Positions 15,907 through 25,250 of a stretch of DNA of 64,000 bases are shown here, in pieces. The notes beneath the pieces were generated by a model. That model was not told the origin of the DNA. It did no database searches and saw nothing but the letters and a program-made list of their open reading frames with translations. This stretch comes from JBGPTK01 sp963797765 (GTDB lineage Bacteria; Acidobacteriota; Terriglobia; Acidiferrales; UBA7541). The DNA lies in the NCBI GenBank assembly GCA_963797765.1, contig CAWCQU010000004.1:310001-374000 (forward strand), in the 5' to 3' direction. A program made the position numbers and the translations under genes. How positions within the stretch are numbered: position 1 is the stretch's first letter; each line of letters begins with the position of its first letter.

Positions 15907-17697
15907 TCAGCGTCCTTCGAATGGATAACGATCGCCGGCAAGCACAGCGGCGGCGACGCGGCGGCGCAAACCGATGACATCCACGGGTTCGCGCTTTGCA
16001 AAGCGGCGGAGCACGGAAAGTTGAGTGCGGAGCATGTCGCCATCCACCGTTGCCGCGAGCGCTGTTTTCGCTTCCTGCTCCACGTGACCGCCGGCGATGT
16101 AGATAAACGCACGCGCAGCATCGACCATCACCGAGGCGGAATCGCCGCGAGCGGCTGCGGCTTTTTGGGCGCGGCGCAAGCAGGATTCCATTCCATAAAC
16201 TTCCATTACAATATTGGCGAGCGAGCCGACAATTTCCTGCTCGTCGGCAAGTTTTTCGCGGAATCTTTGGACGGCGGCTCCAGCCGCGAGAAGGAAAGTT
16301 TTCTTGGCATTAGCGACGCAACGTTCTTCCTCGGCCCAATCTCCATCTTGCGACTCTTCCATGGAAGGACCCGCCAGCACTTCTTCAGCCAGCTTCATGG
16401 CCGCGGGGATCAGCGGAAGCGCTCCCCCCATAGCCCGCTTCATTAGCATTTGAATGATGAGCATGCGATTGATTTCGTTGGTGCCTTCGAAAATACGGTT
16501 CACCCGGCTATCGCGATAGGCGCGGGCCACGGGATAATCCTCGTGGAAGCCGTAGCCGCCGAAAATTTGCACGGCTTCGTCCACGCAAAAATCCACCAGT
16601 TCGCTGCCCAGGACTTTACTGATGGAACTTTCGATGGCGTATTCCTCGAGCACGTGCATGGCCTGCTGCGCTTTATTCTCGTGCGGGGCGGACATGGCGC
16701 TGTCGATCATTCCCGCGGAGCGATACACCATGGATTCGACGGCGAACGAGCGAATGGCCATCTCGGCCAGCTTCTCGCGAATCATTCCAAAATCGGCGAT
16801 GGGCTTTCCGAAAGCGGTGCGTTCCTTGGCGTACTTCGAAGCCGTCTCGATCATTAATTTCGCGCCACCCAAACAATAGGCGCCCAGACTGAAGCGGCCT
16901 GCGTTGAGAGTATTGAACGCGACGATGTGCCCGCGGCCCACATCGTGGAGAAGATTTTCCTTGGGCACCTGGCAATTTTCGAAAAAGATGGGGACGGTGG
17001 AGCTGCCTTTGAGACCCATCTTTTCTTCCTCGGCGCCCACGGAAAAGCCAGGAAAGCCGCGCTCGACGATGAAGCAGGAAAATTTGTCGCCATCGATTTT
17101 CGCGAAAACCACGTACACATCGGCGAAGCCGCCGTTGGTGATCCACATTTTCTGGCCGTTCAGAATCCAGTGCTTGCCGTCGGGGGAAAGCACGGCGCGG
17201 GTGCGCGCGGCCAGCGCATCGGACCCGGCTTGAGGTTCGGAAAGGCAGTAGCAGGAGAGCAATTCGCCGGTGGCGATTTTCGGCAGATATTTTTTCTTTT
17301 GCTCTGCCGTGCCGAAATAAACGATGGGGACCGTGCCGATTCCGGCGTGGCCGCCGTGCGAGACGGCGAAGGATGCGTATCCCGCGAGTTTTTCCGCGAG
17401 CACGGTGGCGGAAACTTTGTCGAGTTCCGAGCCGCCGTACGCTTCCGCTATGCCACCGCCGAGCAGGCCGATTTCGCCGGCTTTTTTCAGCAATTCGGGC
17501 AGCAGGCCCTCTTTGTGGTGCTCGAGGTCAGCCACCTGCGGCAGGACTTCCTTATCGACAAATTCCTTGGCTGTTTGTCCGATCAGGCGCTGGTCATCGT
17601 TCAAATCCGCGGGAGTGAAAACATCTTCGGGGCGGGAGTCGGCGATCAGAAAACCGCCGCCGCGCGTCAGATTTTGGGAAATCGTAGTTGTGGCCAT
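15907..17697 (-). CDS. Acyl-CoA dehydrogenase, long/very-long-chain type
   Basis: A FAD enzyme that introduces the first double bond in beta-oxidation. Motifs: CYCLSEPQAGSDA near 165, WITNGG near 200, the flavin/substrate region KERTAFGKPI near 305, and the catalytic Glu in IFEGTNEINRM near 430. At 596 residues it is longer than short- and medium-chain members because of a C-terminal helical extension, as in VLCAD-type enzymes. GAGG lies 6 bases before the ATG. The thiolase (29694) and FadN-type enzyme (38847) for later steps are elsewhere in the window. Confidence 0.93.
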   Translation of the reverse strand: MATTTISQNLTRGGGFLIADSRPEDVFTPADLNDDQRLIGQTAKEFVDKEVLPQVADLEHHKEGLLPELLKKAGEIGLLGGGIAEAYGGSELDKVSATVLAEKLAGYASFAVSHGGHAGIGTVPIVYFGTAEQKKKYLPKIATGELLSCYCLSEPQAGSDALAARTRAVLSPDGKHWILNGQKMWITNGGFADVYVVFAKIDGDKFSCFIVERGFPGFSVGAEEEKMGLKGSSTVPIFFENCQVPKENLLHDVGRGHIVAFNTLNAGRFSLGAYCLGGAKLMIETASKYAKERTAFGKPIADFGMIREKLAEMAIRSFAVESMVYRSAGMIDSAMSAPHENKAQQAMHVLEEYAIESSISKVLGSELVDFCVDEAVQIFGGYGFHEDYPVARAYRDSRVNRIFEGTNEINRMLIIQMLMKRAMGGALPLIPAAMKLAEEVLAGPSMEESQDGDWAEEERCVANAKKTFLLAAGAAVQRFREKLADEQEIVGSLANIVMEVYGMESCLRRAQKAAAARGDSASVMVDAARAFIYIAGGHVEQEAKTALAATVDGDMLRTQLSVLRRFAKREPVDVIGLRRRVAAAVLAGDRYPFEGR

Positions 17698-17831
17698 AAG
17701 TGCCTCTTTGACTGCTTTGATTGCCTGGAATCAGGCTTTGTATGACGACTACTTATTTATACTCCAATCGAGTGCCGCCGCGGAAATTTTCACCGCAAGG
17801 ATCATCGCGGTGAGGGGACGGCTTTTTCTGG

Positions 17832-18290
17832 TTAGCCCTGCGCCGCAGCCTTAATTTTATCAATATACTCCGCGGGAAGGCTGTGATCGCTGGCACCTTC
17901 GAGGATGGTTTGCAAATAGTGAGGGGCAGGCCGGAGGCGCCCCTTGTCGACTTTGGTGGCGATGAAAACTTGGGCGTTGGTTTTGCGTCCAGCCTGGTCG
18001 ATTACCGTGACTTCGATGCGGCGGTAATGGACGGGCGCGCCTTCGTAACGATCGAGTGAACGGAGAGCCGATTCCGGAAGCCGGTAGAGCACACCCTCGA
18101 CAAATTTTCCCTGGGCCTGGCGGATATTCGCGGTTGCCGTGCCGCCGCGCGATCTTTTGTTGAAAACGAGTTCGTAATTATCGAGACGAGCGACGCGCTC
18201 TTCGGCGGGATCGGCGCCGATCCGCGACTTCACCTGCGCCTTGCTCATGTTGCTGGCATATGCGAAGTACCAGACAGTTGACTGCGCCAT
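17832..18290 (-). CDS. Gamma-glutamylcyclotransferase-like (GGCT/AIG2) family protein
   Basis: A 152-residue beta-barrel of the GGCT fold. The N-terminal YFAYASNM is the substrate-loop motif, and EGVLYRLPESALRSLDRYEG is the second family signature, with the Glu of RYEG near the catalytic position. The family acts on gamma-glutamyl amines or peptides, but the exact substrate is unknown. GGAG is 5 bases before the ATG. Confidence 0.85.
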   Translation of the reverse strand: MAQSTVWYFAYASNMSKAQVKSRIGADPAEERVARLDNYELVFNKRSRGGTATANIRQAQGKFVEGVLYRLPESALRSLDRYEGAPVHYRRIEVTVIDQAGRKTNAQVFIATKVDKGRLRPAPHYLQTILEGASDHSLPAEYIDKIKAAAQG

Positions 18291-18454
18291 GTTGCTCCGG
18301 GGGAGATGCTAGATCCGCTGTAAGCGGGAAGAATGATCTTACCGGGAAGCAATGCAGGTGGCAAATGGGCAGGCGGGTAGTGTGTGCATTGGGTTCTGAT
18401 ACTGCGACTATGCTGGAGTTATGAAGGAATTCGTATTGATATTCGCAGTCGCGC

Positions 18455-20920
18455 TCACTGCGGGAAATTCATTTTCTTGATTAAGGCTTGAAAACCCGGG
18501 TCGGAGCGCATTGAATCGAAGACGGGCTCGGCTTTCAGATAGACCATCCCACCTGATCGCGCGTCGAAAGCTTTCTGCAACGAGGCCAGCGCTTCGTCTT
18601 TTTCCCCCATGAGGGCAAAATTTCTGGCCGCTTCGAAGGGATCCGCGCCGGGGAGAACATCCGCCCTGGCACGCAGGACGCCCTGGAATCCCGCACGGCG
18701 ATAGGCTTCTTCCAACCGAGAGGCCTGCGCGTTGGCTCCGTAAAGTTTTAGAAGCTCCTGCCACTCGGCTACTGCCTCCGGATACATCTTCTTTTGCACA
18801 TAAGCATCGGCCAAACACAAATGCGCGGGGGGAAGATTGGCATCCATTTGCAATGCCTTCTTGGATTGTTCGATCGAGTCGTCGTATTTCCTGGCGTAGT
18901 GCAAAGCATTCGCGAGCGATGCGGTGATAATCGGAGAGAGCGGATCGAGCTCCTGAGCGCGCTTCGCTTCCGCAACGGCTTCGTCGTAACGGCCCACGCT
19001 GTAGAGACACTCGGAGTACCACTGATGAGCGGTGGGGTAATTGGGATTCGCGGCGATGGCGCGGCGGAATTCCTGGTCGGCTTTGGCAAAATCCCAATCG
19101 TAATAAAGGTACGTATCGGCCAAAGTGGTGTGAGCCTCCGCCAGGGAATCATCCAGTTCGAGAGCTTTGAGCGCTGCCGCTTTTCCCTTGGGACGAGCCT
19201 CGAAGGGCGTCAACCCAAGATAAGAGCCGTTTCCAACGGCATAGCAATCTGCCAAGCCGGCGTATGCCAGCGCGTATCCGGGATCTTTTTCAATGGCCTG
19301 CTGAAAATATCCGAGAGCCTGCTTCACCCCATCATCGGTTCGCTTGTTCCAGAAGTAGCGGCCGCGCAAATAGAGTTGATAGGCTTCGGGATTTTCCGTG
19401 TCGCGCTTGGCTACTCGCTGCTGTTCCGCGCCGCTGACTTGCACCTTCAGATGGCTGAAAATCGATTGCGAAATTTGATCCTGGATGCCCAGAATGTCGG
19501 AAAGTTTCTGAGTGTATTGCTCGCCCCAGAGTTGCGAATCCTTGTTTACGTCGATTAATTCGGCGCCGATGACGTAGGAATCGCCTCGGCGCGCCACTCT
19601 GCCGGTGACGACCGCGCGGACATTGAGCTCTTTGCCGATTTTTTCAGGAGCCGTGCTCTGTCCTTTGTAGCGGAAGGCGGTGCTGCGCGGGACGACGCGG
19701 AGTTTTGAAACATGAGAAAGATTGTTGATCAAGGTTTCGGTGATGCCGTCGCTTAAGTATTCGGTGTCCTGGTCGCCGCCGGTATTTACAAACGGCAGCA
19801 CCGCGATGGAATCGATTGATCCGCCGGAGCTCGACGAAGTGGAACGGAAAATCCAATAGCCCGCAGCGACGAGGATGGCCACTGCGGCCGCCAGCGCGAG
19901 GAATAATTTCTTTTTGTGGCGCTTTAGCAGGCCGACCGCGATCACCGAGTCGGAGCTGTGCGATTCCATTTGTCGCGTGGATTGTTGCGGGGTCGTGGTC
20001 GTTTCGACGCTGATGCTGGCTGAGCGGCCGGAATCCGTATCGCGTTTCAGGCGCGTCAAATCGCTGCGCAGGTCGGCTGCGCTCTGATAGCGGAGATTGC
20101 GGTCCTTCTCCATCGCTTTGCCAATGATTCGTTCGAGTTCGGCGGGGATTTCAGGATTCAGGCGGGCAGGAGAAGCCGGAGCTTTGGATAAAATTCCTTC
20201 GAAGATTACGGCCGAGGTCTCGCCGCGGAAAGGCAACGATCCGGTGACCATTTCGTAGAGAACCGCGCCGAACGAGAAAAGATCGGTGCGGGCGTCGAGC
20301 GCCTTTCCTTTGGCTTGCTCGGGAGACATGTAAGCAACGGTGCCGAGAGCCGTTCCCGGGCTGGTGAGATGCACGTCATCAACCGTGGCTCCGGCGAGCG
20401 CGGGGGAAGACTGGTTTGCGGAACTGCCCGTTGCCGTCACTTTCGCCAGGCCAAAATCGAGAATTTTGGCGTGGCCGCGCTTGGTGACAAATATATTCGC
20501 GGGCTTGATATCGCGGTGGACGATGCCTTCGGCGTGGGCGGCGTCAAGCGCGTCGGCGATTTCGATGGCCAGCGCCAGCGCCGTTTCCATTTCCATGGGG
20601 CGGCTGTCGATCATGTACTTGAGCGTTGCGCCATCGAGAAATTCCATGGCGATGAACGCTTTGCCTTCGTGTTCCCCAATATCGTAAATCGTGCAGATGT
20701 TCGGATGATTTAACGCGCTGGCGGCTTGGGCTTCCCGCTGAAAACGCGAAAGCGCCTGCGGATCCTTGGCGAAATCATCGGGGAGGAATTTCAACGCGAC
20801 CAGGCGATGCAGGCGAGTGTCCTCGGCTTTGTAGACCACACCCATGCCGCCGCTGCCGAGTTTTTCGACAATCCGGTAGTGCGAAACCGTTTGCCCGATA
20901 AATGAAGAAGAATCCGCCAT
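18455..20920 (-). CDS. Membrane Ser/Thr protein kinase with TolB/FlgO-like and TPR extracytoplasmic region
   Basis: An 821-residue Hanks-type kinase. The ATP loop is GSGGMGVVY (22-30), the catalytic Lys is in VALK (44), the loop is HRDIKPAN (Asp137), DFG is at 155 and SPEQA follows. A transmembrane helix near 345-365 separates it from a segment (SIAVLPFVNTGGD ... EYLSDGITETLINNLS) typical of the adenylate-cyclase/FlgO-type domain, then six or more TPR repeats. This layout is common in Acidobacteriota. The start at 20920 (MADSSSFIGQ) leads straight into the kinase fold. The open frame upstream does not. The truncated IS at 21028 lies in its promoter region. Confidence 0.93.
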   Translation of the reverse strand: MADSSSFIGQTVSHYRIVEKLGSGGMGVVYKAEDTRLHRLVALKFLPDDFAKDPQALSRFQREAQAASALNHPNICTIYDIGEHEGKAFIAMEFLDGATLKYMIDSRPMEMETALALAIEIADALDAAHAEGIVHRDIKPANIFVTKRGHAKILDFGLAKVTATGSSANQSSPALAGATVDDVHLTSPGTALGTVAYMSPEQAKGKALDARTDLFSFGAVLYEMVTGSLPFRGETSAVIFEGILSKAPASPARLNPEIPAELERIIGKAMEKDRNLRYQSAADLRSDLTRLKRDTDSGRSASISVETTTTPQQSTRQMESHSSDSVIAVGLLKRHKKKLFLALAAAVAILVAAGYWIFRSTSSSSGGSIDSIAVLPFVNTGGDQDTEYLSDGITETLINNLSHVSKLRVVPRSTAFRYKGQSTAPEKIGKELNVRAVVTGRVARRGDSYVIGAELIDVNKDSQLWGEQYTQKLSDILGIQDQISQSIFSHLKVQVSGAEQQRVAKRDTENPEAYQLYLRGRYFWNKRTDDGVKQALGYFQQAIEKDPGYALAYAGLADCYAVGNGSYLGLTPFEARPKGKAAALKALELDDSLAEAHTTLADTYLYYDWDFAKADQEFRRAIAANPNYPTAHQWYSECLYSVGRYDEAVAEAKRAQELDPLSPIITASLANALHYARKYDDSIEQSKKALQMDANLPPAHLCLADAYVQKKMYPEAVAEWQELLKLYGANAQASRLEEAYRRAGFQGVLRARADVLPGADPFEAARNFALMGEKDEALASLQKAFDARSGGMVYLKAEPVFDSMRSDPGFQALIKKMNFPQ

Positions 20921-21014
20921 TTTGATTGGGACTCCGGCGCGGCCAATGCCGCAGGCAGCGCAGAGCCATGCCAACAGTCGCACATCTTAGGTTGCAGCCG
21001 GAGACAAGTCAAAG

Positions 21015-21027
21015 ACAGAGTGGTGCC
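21015..21027 (+). repeat. 13-base direct repeat flanking the ISNCY-type element, left copy
   Basis: ACAGAGTGGTGCC occurs here and again at 22261-22273, immediately outside the transposase-bearing segment. Confidence 0.75.
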
Positions 21028-22260
21028 TGTAGCTGCAAAGTGAGAATGTCCGGTTTGTGCAAAGTAGAAATGTCCGCTTTTCTAGGGGCCGGGGGGCCCC
21101 ATGGACGAGGAGCGGATCGAATTGAGCGCGAGAGAGCGGGAGCGATTGAAGATTCTGCACGAAGTCGAGCAAGGGCATGTGCGGCAGATCGATGCCGCAC
21201 ACCGTCTGCGGCTGAGCGATCGCCAGGTGCGGCGCTTGCTGGGGCGTCTGCGCGAGGCGGGGGATCGCGGGCTGGTGCATGGGCTGCGCGGACGTCCCTC
21301 GAACCGCAAGATTTCCGAGGACATCGAGCAGCGCAGTCTGCGGCGATTGCGGCTACCGGCGTACCGGGGATTCGGCCCGACGCTGGCCGTCGAGCATCTG
21401 GCGCGGCACGGGCTGCGGGTGAGTCGGGAGACGCTGCGGAAGTGGATGAACGCCGCCGGACTGTGGCGCACACGCCGCCGGCACGTGAAGCCGGTGCATG
21501 TGTGGCGGCCGCGGCGGTCCTCGTTCGGCGAACTGGTGATGATGGACAGCTCGCCGTTCCGCTGGCTGGAAGAGCGCGGCCCGGCCTGCCAGCTCGTTGC
21601 GCTGATCGATGACGCCAGCAGCCGGGTGTGGGGCCGCTTCGCGCTGCAGGATTCCAGCGAAGAAAATCTGCGCACCCTGGGCGGCTGGCTGGAGCGTTAC
21701 GGGCGGCCACTCGCTTTATATACCGATAAAAACGGCCTGTTTGTGACTTCCCGGCCGGTGCAGTGGCAAGAGCAGTTGCAGGATACTCCACCGCGCACGC
21801 AGTTCGGCCGCGCGCTGAGGGAACTGGACATCGAGTGGATCGCGGCGCACTCTCCGCAAGCCAAAGGGCGCATCGAGCGGCTGTTCAAAACGCTGCAAGA
21901 CCGGCTGGTGAAAGAAATGCGCGTGGCGGGCATCGCTACCCTCGAGCAGGCCAATCGCTTTTTGGAGATCACTTTCTGGCCGCAGTGGAACCAGCGCTTC
22001 ACGGTCGAGCCCGCGCAGCGCAGTGATGCGCACCGCAGTTTGCAGCGCGAGCAGCGGCTGGAACAAATTCTCAGCGTGCGCGCGGCGCGCATCGTAGCTT
22101 CCGATCACACGGTCAGTTGGGACGGCCAGCGCTGGGGCCTACGGCGCGAACAGGTGTGCGCAGGATTGCGGGGTGCTCACGCCGAGATCGAACGGCGGCT
22201 CGACGGCACGCACTGGCTGCGCTTTCGCGGCCGTTACCTGCCGCTGCACCCCTGCCCGAA
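21028..22260 (+). mobile_element. ISNCY-type insertion sequence, right end truncated
   Basis: The segment carries one transposase gene. The left end holds two direct copies of a 19-base motif (TGCAAAGTGAGAATGTCCG at 21034-21052 and TGCAAAGTAGAAATGTCCG at 21058-21076), a usual layout of transposase binding sites. No inverted match to the left end exists on the right, where the element stops inside the transposase C-terminus and meets the GWxTD gene. The 13-base direct repeats at the borders are too long and too one-sided to call a target duplication with confidence. Confidence 0.7.
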
Positions 22261-22336
22261 ACAGAGTGGTGCCACTAGTGTGATTGCTTTGGCAGCATTA
22301 ACGCTTCGTAGCTTGGAACTTGGAGTTTCGCATTGA
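21101..22336 (+). CDS. ISNCY-family (DDE, rve-type) transposase, 3' end lost
   Basis: An N-terminal helix-turn-helix (residues 15-50, HVRQIDAAHRLRLSDRQVRR) is followed by an integrase-type DDE core with Asp149 (MMDSS), Asp209 (YTDKNG) and Glu259 (GRIERLF). Genuine transposase sequence ends near RYLPLHPCP. The last ~25 residues are antisense reading of the neighbouring gene, so the natural C-terminus is replaced. Cut-and-paste activity would also need the missing right end. Confidence 0.85.
   Translation: MDEERIELSARERERLKILHEVEQGHVRQIDAAHRLRLSDRQVRRLLGRLREAGDRGLVHGLRGRPSNRKISEDIEQRSLRRLRLPAYRGFGPTLAVEHLARHGLRVSRETLRKWMNAAGLWRTRRRHVKPVHVWRPRRSSFGELVMMDSSPFRWLEERGPACQLVALIDDASSRVWGRFALQDSSEENLRTLGGWLERYGRPLALYTDKNGLFVTSRPVQWQEQLQDTPPRTQFGRALRELDIEWIAAHSPQAKGRIERLFKTLQDRLVKEMRVAGIATLEQANRFLEITFWPQWNQRFTVEPAQRSDAHRSLQREQRLEQILSVRAARIVASDHTVSWDGQRWGLRREQVCAGLRGAHAEIERRLDGTHWLRFRGRYLPLHPCPKQSGATSVIALAALTLRSLELGVSH
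22261..22273 (+). repeat. 13-base direct repeat flanking the ISNCY-type element, right copy
   Basis: ACAGAGTGGTGCC, identical to 21015-21027. The stop codon of the GWxTD pseudogene begins two bases further on. Confidence 0.75.
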
Positions 22337-23389
22337 GCACGCCGACCCTTCCGCTGATTACGTCTTTTACCACCAACGCGAGTCTGTAAGTTTCCGGCTC
22401 CAGAATGGCTGTGGTTTCGGTCTGCTGAATTGATTTCGCCGGAACGGAATCCTGGTGCTGATCGAGTTTGCGGGAATCTTCAAATAGGGAGACCACAGTG
22501 CCGGTTGGCTTGCTGATTCGGCCAAAGAGTTCGTAACCCGCTGATGAATTTTCATTGTGTACGGGCAAGGTTAGTTGGTCTTCGGGAACTTCCACAACGA
22601 TTAGCGCGATTGTGGAATTGTGCGTGGCTTGCGTGTACTCAACTCGATAGGTGAAATGAACTTGATCGCGGATGATTTGCGAAGTGACGAGCGCCTCCAA
22701 ATCTTTGCTCCTGAACCTTTGGTGTGGGCTGGATGCCAATGTAGATGAACGACTGTTGAGCGGCGTCCAGGTTTACTTTCTCCCGGGTATGTGGCCCATG
22801 CTGCGGCGGGAATTTAGAAGATCGATGTCCTTATCTGGCAGCGGTACTCGCAGATAATAGTTTCCGGTCGCACTCCTGGCAATAAAATCAAATTCGATAT
22901 TACTTCCGATGCCTTCAATATGGTTGTAATGCCATTTTTCAAATATGTTTGTGATGCTGCTGCCGGAGTCGCCATTGCTGGGTACCGTGCCAGGATGCGA
23001 TTCCACGTGATCCGGAGGGCCAAATAGAATGTAAACGTGCCCGCGGTCCGTCTTCCAACCCGGAATCTCCGTACTGAAATTCTCGTTCGCAAAGATGATG
23101 CGCCGGTAATGTTCCTGCTCGAAATCATTCACAAATAAGCGAGGGTCCGAAGCGCGGCGATACCAGAACTGTTCTATGAAACGATCTCTTTCTTCATCGG
23201 AGTCGAGGCGCAAAAACGTGACCGCTCCGAAGGCGAAATGATGTAAGCGGCGTCCTCGGCCAACCAGAACCGATACCGGTCTGCCAAGCTCGCAACCGAT
23301 TTTTCTTTCACACCTTCCGCAGCGAGGGTTGCGCCAATGAGAAAAGGTAACAGCAAGAGCGCGAGCATTTTTGGGATCACATTGCACAT
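22275..23389 (-). pseudogene. GWxTD-domain secreted protein, broken by three frameshifts
   Basis: Pieces in three frames make one family-like protein. Frame one has an ATG at 23389 and a signal peptide (MLALLLLPFLIGATLAAEG), reading to SPSERSRF. At a T5 run near 23213-23217 the sense moves to LRLDSDEERDRFIEQFW and PGWKTDRGHVYILFGPPD, the GWxTD signature. After HIPG near 22780 it moves to REKVNLDAAQQSFIYIG. Near 22740 it moves again to PHQRFRSKDLEALV and ends with the beta-sandwich half at 22275. The family is common in Acidobacteriota with no proven role. An IS abuts its 3' end. Either decay or indel errors explain it. Confidence 0.75.
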
Positions 23390-23461
23390 AAGCAATCCAG
23401 CTATTGCCTTGGAACCCAGCAAGACGGGCCGGGTTGTCCGAAGAGGCCCCGACAAATCCGA

Positions 23462-23929
23462 TCAGGATGGGCTGAGCACGGCTTTGATGTCCTCCCAAAC
23501 CAGCCAATGTGCGTTCAGTTCGCGTGCGCCATGGCGAATGTAGAACCGGCGGGCGACTGAGTTGGCGGGTTGAACGTCGACGCAGATTCGCTTTGCATTC
23601 TGCTGCGAAAACCACACCGCTAGATGGCGGAGCAATTCAGAAGCGATCGGGGTCCCTCGACGTTCTGGAATCACATTGATCCACTGGAGTTCACCGTCGC
23701 ACGAATAGCGGCGCGTCAAGTGCCCGGCGATGAAGCCCACCAGAGAATCACCTTCCACCGCAACGTAACTTGTGCGAGGCATCAACGCCTGCCGCGGATG
23801 TTGTTCGCAGCTCAAATACCGCGAAATGCTGCCTGTCCAGTATTCTTCGGTTTCCCACTCGGCGGCCCGGATACGCGCCATCGCGGGGATATCGGATTTT
23901 TCGGCGAGGCGGTATTGCACAAGCTTCAT
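23462..23929 (-). CDS. GNAT-family N-acetyltransferase
   Basis: A 155-residue GNAT fold. The start KLVQYRLAEKSDIPAMARIR gives the first strand and helix. The acetyl-CoA loop region is VIPERRGTPIASELLRHLA near 85-105, and the end NSVARRFYIRHGARELNAHW is the typical motif-B region. The acceptor is unknown. It precedes the GWxTD pseudogene on the same strand by 72 bases. Confidence 0.85.
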   Translation of the reverse strand: MKLVQYRLAEKSDIPAMARIRAAEWETEEYWTGSISRYLSCEQHPRQALMPRTSYVAVEGDSLVGFIAGHLTRRYSCDGELQWINVIPERRGTPIASELLRHLAVWFSQQNAKRICVDVQPANSVARRFYIRHGARELNAHWLVWEDIKAVLSPS

Positions 23930-24162
23930 CGTATCCGTGTCTCCTGCGTCCCGCGACGGAATTGGTAAGTGAGCTTTCGCAGGGTGGATTCGAACCAGTA
24001 ATTACTGAGTGATAGCAGAATGAGATTGAGATTCAATCGGACCGCGCGCCTACTGATGAATCGTCTTATATCAGTTGTCAAGCTAGTTTCCAAAATTCCT
24101 GATGACACGGCAAAGTCGCGGGAGCGATGGCGAAGGCAGGGAAAGCAGAGCCGGGTTGGCTG

Positions 24163-24750
24163 CTAATGGCGAGGCAATGTGAGGATTAGCCACACGGATG
24201 TGGCTAAGAACATGGCGCCGTATGTTATGAGATTGGCATTTCGAACTGCGATGCGCACTCTGGGATAGGTGAGATTTAAAGGCCCGCCTTCTGGCACTCC
24301 CACCATTTGCTTGATGACAAGGTACTCAATACCGTACGAAGCAAAGAAAAATGGCACGAGGAGGATTAGAGTTGCAGCGGGGACTAACCATAGACTCTTG
24401 GGACCCGGCGGACCGACCCAAGCTGCGCTCACGAATAACATGATCACACTCGCCAAGGGACTATGCCAGTTCTGAACCCTGGTGTTACTTCCCACAAGCT
24501 CAATAAATCCGACTTCCACCAGAAACATCACTGCCCAAGCGAATGGAATCCCTATGATCGTGGACGCTAGGTTTGAGACAGCATTCGATTTCATCGCTTG
24601 CCACGTCGTTAGTTTCAGCCATTTCTTGCACAGGTATCCCTCAACTACGATGACCGGAATGAGCAGCATTACCATCGCCGGTAGGGTCAAGAAAATCATC
24701 GGGACGCCTGCGTCGGCAAGCAACGGCGGGTATGCGAGAAGCTCCCTCAT
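24163..24750 (-). CDS. Multi-pass membrane protein of unknown function
   Basis: About 195 residues with five or six hydrophobic segments and no recognised domain. The segment FFFASYGIEYLVIKQM near residue 140 is repeated in style by other uncharacterised acidobacterial membrane proteins, but I cannot name a family. The ATG at 24750 is preferred over an upstream TTG. Confidence 0.55.
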   Translation of the reverse strand: MRELLAYPPLLADAGVPMIFLTLPAMVMLLIPVIVVEGYLCKKWLKLTTWQAMKSNAVSNLASTIIGIPFAWAVMFLVEVGFIELVGSNTRVQNWHSPLASVIMLFVSAAWVGPPGPKSLWLVPAATLILLVPFFFASYGIEYLVIKQMVGVPEGGPLNLTYPRVRIAVRNANLITYGAMFLATSVWLILTLPRH

Positions 24751-24866
24751 AGTGATGTCAATACTACCAGTCAAGAATACTTATACTCATAATAGATTCT
24801 TGGCACCTCATCGGTTGATAACGGATCGGATCGACCTTGAGCTGATCTCCAGAATCAATACCCTTT

Positions 24867-25211
24867 TTGACAAATACATTTTTCTTGACAGAATATATTG
24901 TCCACTGCATTGCCGGCGCGAAAGGATTATTCGCGGAAGGCGACCGGGCGCACCTGGGATCGGGCGCCGATTACTCGGCGAAAACGGCCTGGGGCGAAAC
25001 CTACAGCGGGTACGTGAAATTCGTGGTACCGTCGCGCGGATTTTGTGTCTCGGTGAAGGAACTAAATGACGCGCTGCTGTGGGTGACGATCGAGGGCTCG
25101 CCCGAAAGCCTGGAAGCGCAAGTGTGGCTTTCCGCTTATGCGATTCCGCAAGCGCAGGTGGACGAATTTTCAAAGCACGGCGCGGATTTGCTGAATCGTA
25201 TTTTCGCATGA
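24867..25211 (+). pseudogene. SRPBCC/AHSA1-type protein, 5'-truncated remnant
   Basis: The C-terminal half reads like an AHSA1-type START domain: GRGFCVSVKELNDALLWVTIEG, then VWLSAYAIPQAQVDEFSKHG and the final helix. The N-terminal half of the fold (about 80 residues) is absent and AT-rich non-coding DNA precedes it, so the apparent start has no support. It is followed by two other genes of the same theme (DUF1579 and SRPBCC). Confidence 0.55.
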
Positions 25212-25250
25212 AAGTGAAAACAAAAACGCTGTTCACGAGGAGAAATCAGA

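Noticed and set aside
21015..22273. ACAGAGTGGTGCC repeats as a target-site duplication
   Set aside because: The element lacks its right end and has no terminal inverted repeat at 22260, so the repeats cannot be read as a simple insertion footprint.
23200..23225. Programmed -1 frameshift at the T5 run of the GWxTD gene
   Set aside because: The gene has two more frameshifts without slippery sites, and the run does not form a proper X XXY YYZ heptamer in the zero frame.
23960..24030. tRNA T-arm-like sequence (GGTTCGAATCC on the minus strand)
   Set aside because: The T-stem does not pair well, and no acceptor, D-arm or anticodon arm can be built around it. At best a tRNA-gene fragment.
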